Below are positions 40,764 through 49,500 of a stretch of DNA of 64,000 nucleotides, in pieces (within the stretch, counting starts at the first letter, position 1; every line of letters starts with the position of its first letter). Both the position numbers and the translations under genes were made by a program. Source of the stretch: an uncultured Aquimarina sp. Lineage in GTDB: Bacteria; Bacteroidota; Bacteroidia; Flavobacteriales; Flavobacteriaceae. Under the pieces are notes generated by a model. The model was not told the DNA's origin. It was given only the letters and a program-made list of their open reading frames with translations, and searched no databases. Location: contig NZ_CANLYD010000014.1 of NCBI RefSeq assembly GCF_947495315.1, positions 62,001 to 126,000 of the forward strand. Reading direction: 5' to 3'.

Positions 40764-41542
40764 GATGCTGAGCTTGAAGGTATGAAAATGGCTTTTATTC
40801 TATCAATAATACCTTGTAAAATGCTAAAAATAGCATCTGATGAAAATCCACCAATAAGAGCCATTAATCCTTTATTAAATAGATTAATATCCTGAGCGTC
40901 CTTTTGATAAAAAGCGATAATCTCTGAAGAAATCAAACCGGCAATAACACCTAATACAATTAGTGCTATGTAATATATAGTATCTTCTGGTACCAAAGTA
41001 CCATTTTTTACTGCTGCACTTACACTTTTAAGCAGGTAGAAAAGAACTCCCAAACCAGAGATGGCCGTTAAGAACCCGAGGTTTAGAAGTAGGGACACTC
41101 CTTGATTGTCCATAATGCCTTTATCCAATGAATCGTTATTTACATCGGGAGAAAGACCGGTAATAATAAATGCAGCAAGAAAAAAAAGTGCTAGAAAGAT
41201 TAGATTTCTTACAAGAGGAAGCTTACTGAATAATGTTTTTTCTTTCCCTTGTTGATATAGTTTTTTAGTGTATTCAATGGACTTAGGAGTTGCAGGAGCA
41301 ATATTTTTACACAATAAATTATGGGCATTTATTAAATCATCTACAGAACTGTTTTGGATAAGGGTATTAACCTCTGTGTTAATGGTGATACCATTATAAA
41401 TCGCAAACGAAAGCATGTTATTTATCTCGTTGCTTAACTCATTAATAATTTCTTTAGAGATTCCTGGAACAATTTCTGGTTTTGGGGAAATTGTTTTAGT
41501 TGTCTCGACCGGGGTTTTAGTTGTATCGGTTACAGTAGCCAT
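40760..41542 (-). CDS. Membrane protein paired with the GH19 enzyme (holin-like placement)
   Basis: 260 residues. A Thr/Pro-rich cytoplasmic N-terminus (1-~120) is followed by four membrane helices: NLIFLALFFLAAFIITGL (~125), LLNLGFLTAISGLGVLFYLL (~160), YYIALIVLGVIAGLISSEII (~195) and a weaker one (~225), ending in a Ser-rich tail. I recognise no family. The 4-base overlap with a lysin-like GH19 gene recalls holin/endolysin pairs, but it is longer than holins and no other phage genes are nearby. Confidence 0.65.
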   Translation of the reverse strand: MATVTDTTKTPVETTKTISPKPEIVPGISKEIINELSNEINNMLSFAIYNGITINTEVNTLIQNSSVDDLINAHNLLCKNIAPATPKSIEYTKKLYQQGKEKTLFSKLPLVRNLIFLALFFLAAFIITGLSPDVNNDSLDKGIMDNQGVSLLLNLGFLTAISGLGVLFYLLKSVSAAVKNGTLVPEDTIYYIALIVLGVIAGLISSEIIAFYQKDAQDINLFNKGLMALIGGFSSDAIFSILQGIIDRIKAIFIPSSSAS

Positions 41543-41724
41543 AATTTTGGATTTTGAAACTAATTGTTTAGTGCCTTAAAACTATAAAATTTAGACCAGT
41601 AAAAAACATAGTATTTATACGTGTTTTTTGATTTTTAAATGGTATTTAAATTAAAACGTGAATGATATTTCTAGTTTGTGTGTTTAAGAGTATTTTCAAA
41701 ACTTTATTAGTAAGTTTGTGTATC

Positions 41725-43398
41725 ATGAACCATTATTTTATTTCCTTTTTCCTCCTCTTACCTCTATTTTCCTTAGCCCAGGGAGTAGATTCTACCTTAG
41801 TCCGTTTACAAAAAGAAGTTAAACTAGCTCAGACAGATTCTATAAAAATAAACGCATTACTAGCATTGGCAGAAGTGCAGTATGATAGAGACTTTAGCAT
41901 GACAGAGCAACTCGTTGATGAGGCGCTGCAACTAATATATGCAGCGAATGAAAAACCGAATCAACAACAATTAGCTAAAGCGTATGTTGTAAAAGGTGTG
42001 ATTAACCGCAGAGAAGCAAATCATGCTGAAGCATTGGATTATTATTTTAAAGCTAAAGAGATTTATGAAAGTGAAAATGACTCTTTGCACGTATCTGATG
42101 TCTATCACAATATGGCCATGGTATATCGACATCAAGATGCTCATGATAAGGCTATTTCCTTGTATAAAAAATCAATAAAAATCAAAGAACCTTTTAAAGA
42201 CACTCATGGTATTGCTGCTGGGTACAATATGATGGGTGTTTCCTATAGACAAAGTAAAAAGTTAGATTCTGCTCTCATTTGTTATAAGGAGGCAAAATCA
42301 CTATTTATTACTATCAATAGTAACGATGATGTGCAAAGGGTTAATAATAATTTAGGAGCCTTATATAGAGAATTGGGTAATATCAATGAAGCTATTAAGT
42401 TAGGATTCGAAAATGTTAAATATGCGAAAAAACATAACAGGGCATATTCTTTATGTACAGCATACTATAACATTTCTAACATTTACAAAAGAACCAAAGA
42501 ATTTGATAAGTCACTTATATATGCCGATTCTTCATTATATATAGCAAATAGAGAAAAGTTTAGGGAACGTATAGCAAAAGCATATCTTAGAAAGAGTTAT
42601 CTATTTGCTCAGATAGGAAATTATAAGGGGGCTTACAATAACTACCGCATGTTTAATAGGCATTCTGATTCTATTTTTAATATCGAAAACGTAAAAAAAA
42701 TTCAAGCTTTAGAATTAAATTATAAATTTAATCAGGAAAAACTGGCTGATAGTCTGGCTTTTGCACAAGAAAAAAGAGAAGTAGCATTGTTGGCTGAAGC
42801 TGAGAAGTCAAAAAAATGGTTGTATTTTATACTTTTTATAATAACTGCGGTGGGAGCAATAATTATCGCCATGCAAGTCCGCCGTAATTACAAAAGCAAA
42901 GCAAGCATTATTGCAGAAAAACTAGAAAAAGAGAAAGCTCAAAAAGAATTGCTAGATCAAAAAATTATAGTCAAAGAAGAAGAAATTAAAAGGTTGGTAG
43001 CTGACAATACAATGCGTCTCAACTTTAAAGAAGAGCTACTCAATCAACTTAAAAAAGAATTGGCAGAAAAGAAACCAGAAGAGCTAAGAGCTTCTTTAAC
43101 CTCGCTAACCAAGGAATTGAAATCACAAATTGGTACCGAGGGTAAACTTACAAGTCTACAACATAAAATAAGTGATATTAATCAGGGTTTTGATACTAAA
43201 CTTTTAAAATTATATCCTCAACTTACTAAAACGGAAAGAGAAGTCTGTGCCTTGTTACGATTAAATTTATCCATTAAAGAGATAATGACTATTCGTAATG
43301 CCTCTCAAGATGCTATTAAATCTGTTCGATATCGTATCCGTAAAAAACTAGGGTTGTCTGCAAAAGAAGAACTGGAACAGTTTATACAATCCTTGTAA
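41725..43398 (+). CDS. TPR-sensor LuxR-family transcriptional regulator
   Basis: 557 residues from the ATG at 41725 (the frame opens 21 codons earlier). A signal peptide (MNHYFISFFLLLPLFSLAQG) precedes about seven TPR-like repeats (~25-330), e.g. AKAYVVKGVINRREANHAEA. A membrane helix (WLYFILFIITAVGAIIIAM) and coiled coil follow, then a C-terminal LuxR/GerE-like HTH (LTKTEREVCALLRLNLSIKE). This is the common Bacteroidota one-component sensor design. It is 151 bases upstream of the giant LRR gene in the same direction, making it a candidate regulator. Confidence 0.88.
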   Translation: MNHYFISFFLLLPLFSLAQGVDSTLVRLQKEVKLAQTDSIKINALLALAEVQYDRDFSMTEQLVDEALQLIYAANEKPNQQQLAKAYVVKGVINRREANHAEALDYYFKAKEIYESENDSLHVSDVYHNMAMVYRHQDAHDKAISLYKKSIKIKEPFKDTHGIAAGYNMMGVSYRQSKKLDSALICYKEAKSLFITINSNDDVQRVNNNLGALYRELGNINEAIKLGFENVKYAKKHNRAYSLCTAYYNISNIYKRTKEFDKSLIYADSSLYIANREKFRERIAKAYLRKSYLFAQIGNYKGAYNNYRMFNRHSDSIFNIENVKKIQALELNYKFNQEKLADSLAFAQEKREVALLAEAEKSKKWLYFILFIITAVGAIIIAMQVRRNYKSKASIIAEKLEKEKAQKELLDQKIIVKEEEIKRLVADNTMRLNFKEELLNQLKKELAEKKPEELRASLTSLTKELKSQIGTEGKLTSLQHKISDINQGFDTKLLKLYPQLTKTEREVCALLRLNLSIKEIMTIRNASQDAIKSVRYRIRKKLGLSAKEELEQFIQSL

Positions 43399-43505
43399 AA
43401 TCCTGTTGTTTTTCAGGTAAAATTACCTGATTATGAGTTTTGCCACTTTTTGTCACCGCTAAAATTGGGACACAAGAGGGTTCTAGATTTATTATTGCAC
43501 AAAAT

Positions 43506-43522
43506 TTATGATCCGATCATAA
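43506..43522. promoter_or_regulatory. Palindromic site before the giant LRR gene
   Basis: TTATGATC-C-GATCATAA, two perfect 8-base arms around one base, 28 bases before the ATG at 43550. Its symmetry and place suggest an operator, possibly for the upstream LuxR-type regulator; this is inference. Confidence 0.55.
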
Positions 43523-43549
43523 AAGATCAATAAACCTAAAGCCCCTTAT

Positions 43550-46500
43550 ATGAAGAGAAAACTACCTTTCGTTTTTTTAGTATTCATTAATTTTATTGTT
43601 TTTGCACAGGAAACCTATGTTCCTGATGATAATTTTGAAGCCTTTCTTGAAGCTAACGGTATGGGTAACGGAATTGCTAATGATGATTATGTTACTTCAG
43701 CTAATATTTCTTCAGTAATTTCATTAGATATTTCTTCTCAAATGATTGCCGATATTACAGGTATTGAAGATTTTACTGCATTAGAGGTTTTAGATTTTTC
43801 AAATAATGGAGTAGGGGATTTTGATTTGTCAAATAATAGCACCTTAAAAGAATTGTATTGTGCTACAAATGGAATGAGTAATATCAATATTTCTGCCAAC
43901 GTAAACCTAGAAATTTTAGATTGTTCTGATAATAGCAACACAACAATTGATGTAAGCACTAACGTCAAGTTGAAAGAATTAAATATTTCAACCAATGGTA
44001 CCACTTCATTAAACCTGGGTAGCGTTTCAACTTTAGAAAAAATAGACTTGAGTAATAATAACTTAACAGGTCTTGATGTAACTAATTTATCCAATGTTAC
44101 GGATCTAAATTGTGATACGAATTATACCCTAAATATTACTGATTTTAGTTCACTAACGAGCCTTGTAAATTTAAATTGTAGTAATACCAACTTAAGAAGT
44201 TTAGACTTATCGAGTAATATATTGCTAGAAGCACTTACCATTGATTATATGTCAGGTTTTTATTTAAACCTTTCAAGTAATACAGCCTTAACAAGTTTCT
44301 CGGCTATGAGTAGTGATTTAAATAGTCTAAACATTAAAAATGGGAACAATGCTAATATTACGTCATTTGATGCTCGATTTAACCAATTTACTTGTATACA
44401 AGTAGATGATCCTACTGCAAGTTACTTAAGTACATGGCAAAAAGATAATAAAGCTTCTTTTCAACTGGATTGTAGTGAAACTAATATTCTTGATGAAAAT
44501 TTTGAATATCATTTAGAAAATCACGATGCTGATGGAAATGTGGTTGCCGTTGGAAGCTCAAACAGTATGGGAAATGGAATTTTGGATGATGGAAAAGTTT
44601 TCACTTCAAGAATAAAGGATGTTACCTTTTTAAATATCTCAGGAAATAGTATCGATGAACTTGACGGATTAGAAGCCTTTGAGTCGTTAGAGATTCTAGA
44701 TTGTTCGGAGAATAATTTTAACGAGTTTGATTTTTCTCAGCTTCCGGAACTAAAAGAGTTATACATACATGATCTGTTTTTTGCAGTTTTAAATCTATCG
44801 AGCAACTTGAAAATAGAAAAGTTAATCTATAATGATGCAAATAGTACTACCCTAAACTTAGGAAATAATGCAGTTATTAAAGAATTAAACATTGGAGGAA
44901 ACAATATTACTTCATTTGATGTATCGCCTTATGCATCGTTAGAAATTTTGAATATTGATGATAACTATCAAATTCTTCCTATCAATGTTCGTCCATTAAC
45001 TAGTTTAAAAGAATTAAATGCAAATAATACAAGTTTGCAAAGTTTAGATGTGAGCCAGAATGTGTTATTAGAAACATTATCTATTGATCGAGCTTCAGGG
45101 TTTTATTTAGATCTTTCTAGTAATACTGCATTAACTCGTTTTTCTGCTCGTACTTCGGATATGTCTGGAATCAACATACAAAATGGAAACAATACGAATA
45201 TTACTTTTTTTGATGCAGAACAAAATAATTCAACTTTAAGATGTATTCAAGTAGATGATCCCAATGCTTCGTATTTAAATACTTGGAATACAGATAGTGA
45301 AGCTACTTTTCGTTTCAATTGTGGAGAAACCAATGTACCCGATGAAAATTTTGAAAATTATTTAGAAACACATGATGCAGATGGAAATGTAGTTTCTGTT
45401 GGTGATGCTTCTAGTATGGGTAACGGAATAGAAAATGACAATAAAGTATATACTTCAAATATTTCGAGTGTTGTAGAATTGGATATTTCGGGGTTAACTA
45501 TTAGTGATGCCACGGGTATTGAAGATTTTGTAGCATTACAAACTTTCAACTGTTTTAATAATTCATTATCTAGTATTGACCTTTCACAGAATGTAGCATT
45601 ACAAACCCTAGCCATAGGAAGAAATAATCTTACAAGTTTAGATTTATCACAAAATACATTAGTAACTTTTGTAAGTTGTTTACGAAACCAAATTACAAAC
45701 TTAAATGTTTCCCAGAATACAATGTTGGAAACTTTAGGATGTAGTAATAACCGGCTTAGTAACCTTGATATTACCAACAACCCAGCATTAAAAACACTAT
45801 CATGTTACACTAATCTTCTTGGTAGTTTGGATGTAACACAAAATCCATTATTAGAAGATTTGGATTGCGTAGATAATCAGCTTACCCTTCTGGACGTTTC
45901 TCAAAACTTAGAATTACTAGAATTACAGGCCTATGAGAATTCGTTAACAAGTCTTGATGTAAGTAATAATGTAAAGCTAGTCGAGTTATTTATAGAAGAT
46001 AACCAAATTACGAGTTTAGATGTTTCAAAAAACACAGTTCTAGAAGATTTATCTTGCGCATACAATGCATTAACTTATCTCAATATTAGAAACGGGAATA
46101 ATGCGAATTTAAACCCTAGCGATTTTGATATTCGTAATAATCCAGGACTTACCTGTGTAGCGGTAGATGATGTTGCATATGCAAATGTTAATTTAAGGGA
46201 TAAGGATACGCAAACGGTTTATGCTACTTTTTGTAACCAAACCTATGTACCTGATGATAATTTTGAAAATTATTTAGAAACACATAACGAGTTTGGTACA
46301 GTAGTGCTTGTTGGTGACCCAACTAGTTTAGGTAATGGTATTGCTGATGATAATTACGTAGGAACAGAAAGAATACAAAACGACACTGTTTTGGATCTTA
46401 GTAATCAGGGAATTGCTGACTTTACGGGACTAGAAGATTTTGAAAACGTAGAAAGATTGTATACAAATAGCAATACAATTTCCAACTTAGATCTTACGGC

Positions 46501-49500
46501 AAATACAAAATTAATTGAAATTAGCTGCCAGTCCATGGGACTTACCGGTATCAACATATCGGGATTAACCTCTCTGGAAATAGTAAGAGCTAGAGATAAC
46601 AATTTATCAATGATAGATGTAAGTTCTAATGTAGCATTGCATACCTTAAATTTAGATGATAATAATTTTAGCAACATAGATTTAAGTGCAAATGCTGCAT
46701 TAATTGATTTTAGAATAAGAGAAAATACGATAAGCACCTTAGACCTTTCAAGCAATATTAATTTAAAGAGTTTATATGTAGATGATAATTCACTATCCAC
46801 TCTAGATGTATCAAATAATACGCTAATAGAAACATTACGATGTGGAGGGAATCAATTTACAACCATCGATATAAGTTTACTTTCTAATCTTGATAGTTTT
46901 TCTATAGAAGATACTCCTACACTTATAGTATTAGATATTACTAATAATACTAATCTGGAAGATATCGATGTGAGTAATACATCATTATCTTCTTTGGATT
47001 TATCAAATAATACCGAATTAATTGAAATATATACAAATAATGCAGCTATCACAGGACTAGACTTTAGTAATAGCCCAGATATAGAATATGTAGAGTGTCA
47101 AAATGGACAATTAATATCCTTAAACTTTAAGAATGGAGCTAATAATAGTGGGATGGAAGTATACGCTACTGGAAACCCTAATTTAGTTTGTATTCAGGTT
47201 GATGATCCTACAGCTAGTTATTTAAGTAGTAGTAGCTGGGAAAAAGATGCTACGGTTAGTTTTAGTGACGATTGCAATTGGACCTATGTGCCCGATGATA
47301 ATTTCGAGAACTATTTAGAAACTCATACCGCTGCAGGAGGATTCGTTTCTGTAGGAGATCCAACAAGTATGGGTAATGGAATAGCCAATGACAATTATGT
47401 AACTACTGCTAATATTGAAAATGTAATGAATTTATTTATTGCTTTTCAAGGGGTTACTGATGTAACAGGCCTAGAAGATTTTACAGCTTTACAAACATTA
47501 TTTATCTTTAGTAATACATTAACTGATACTGATTTAGACCTTACAAGTAATTCTAATTTGATAAGAATAGATGGAGGAGATATGGGATTAACCAGTATTA
47601 ATGTTACAGGATTAACAGCTTTAGAAAGAATAGATATACCTCGTAATAATTTTACAACGATTGATCTTTCCACAAATACTGCTTTAAAAGAATTAATAGT
47701 TTCTTCTAATGATTTATCTGGTTTAGATGTAAGTAATAATATCTTATTAGAAGATTTACAAATTCATGAAACCACTTTAAGTAGCATTGATGTTAGTGCT
47801 AATGTCAATCTTACTCGAATTATTGCTTCTTTAAATCAATTTACATCATTAAATACTCAAAATAATGTACTACTTGAAACTTTAAATTTATCTAGAAATC
47901 CATTGACTTCATACGATGTAAGTCACTTGTCAAATCTTCAAGATTTAAGTTTTGATGAAACCAATATTACTTCGATTGATATTAGTCAAAATACCAATCT
48001 AGTAGAGTTTAATGCAAGAGATATAGATGAATTGGTAGAGTTGAATGCTAAAAATGGGAACAATAGCAATTTTACAGAATTTAGGGTAACGGGTTGTCCT
48101 AATTTAACTTGTATTGAAGTAGATGATCCAACTGCAGGTTATTTGTCGGGTTGGGAGAAAGATGCCACGGCAAGTTTTGCCGAGTATTGTCGATTTACAA
48201 CGATTCCTGATGCTAATTTTGAAGCCTATTTAGAAACACATAACGAATTTGGAGGAACTGTTGCTTTAGGAAGTGCCAATAGCTTAGGAAATGGAATCAT
48301 TGATGATAATTTAGTACCTACTGGAAAAATTGAGGCAATTCAATTGCTAACTCCAAGAAATGAAGGAATAGAAGATTTTACAGGAATAGAAGATTTTACA
48401 AATTTAATTCGTTTTTGGATCGATGATAATCCACTAGCGAATACTAATTTAGATTTAACGAATAATCTACTATTAGAAACAGTAACTGCTGAGAATACAG
48501 GGATTACGAGTATTAACATAGCAGGGTTAATCGTACTAAGAGGTTTAGAAGCACCAAATAATAGTCTTACTAATATAGATATCTCTACCAATACGGGGTT
48601 AAAGTTTTTAAACCTAGCGGATAATGATCTAACTACTATAGACGTAAGTAATAATGATTTGACCAGCTTAACAGTTACCAATAACAGACTAGGTGCAATT
48701 GATGTAAGTGATCAAACCAATCTAATATCTCTATACTGTGAGAATACCAATATCACAGCATTAAATATTCAGAATAATCCATTGTTAGAAAATTTAGGGT
48801 GTGGTCTGAATCCATTGAGTAATCTTGATGTCGCTCATCTTTCAGGGCTTCGTGATTTATCATTTAGTACTACTAGTATTTCAGAGATAGACTTAAGTAA
48901 CAATACCAATTTAAGTATATTAGAATGTGATAGTACGCCGCTTACATATTTGGATTTAAGTAATCAGAGTACTTTGGATAATTTATCGTGTAAAAATGCA
49001 CTTCTTACCAATTTGAATTTACGAAGTGGTAACAATGCAGATTTGGATAATGTAGATGTTACAGGTAATCCAAGTTTAACCTGTATAGAAGTTGATGATC
49101 CAACTGCTCCAGTCGTAGCAGGTTGGTTAAAAGATGCTACTGCTAATTATGCAGAGTTCTGTAGACTAACCTATGTGCCAGATGATAATTTTGAAACTTT
49201 TCTGGAAAATAATGGTTACGGTAACGGAGTAATTGATGATTATGTATATACAGCATTAGTAGAGATTTCTGAAGGATTTAATCTGCATAATGGATTGGTT
49301 GCGGATATGACAGGGATCGAAGACTTTAGAGATATGTGGTTCTTAGGATGCCGTAACAATACTAATTTGATAAGTATTGATTTAAGTAAAAATACAAAGC
49401 TAACTAATGTTACATTAGCCAACAATAACCTAGCAAGCTTAAATGTAACAAATAATACGTTGCTTGACAAACTATATTTAGATAGGAATTCTAACTTAGG

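Noticed and set aside
40146..41542. Prophage origin for the GH19 and membrane genes
   Set aside because: No capsid, tail, integrase or att-like repeat is present in the surrounding 20 kb, so a prophage call is not supported.
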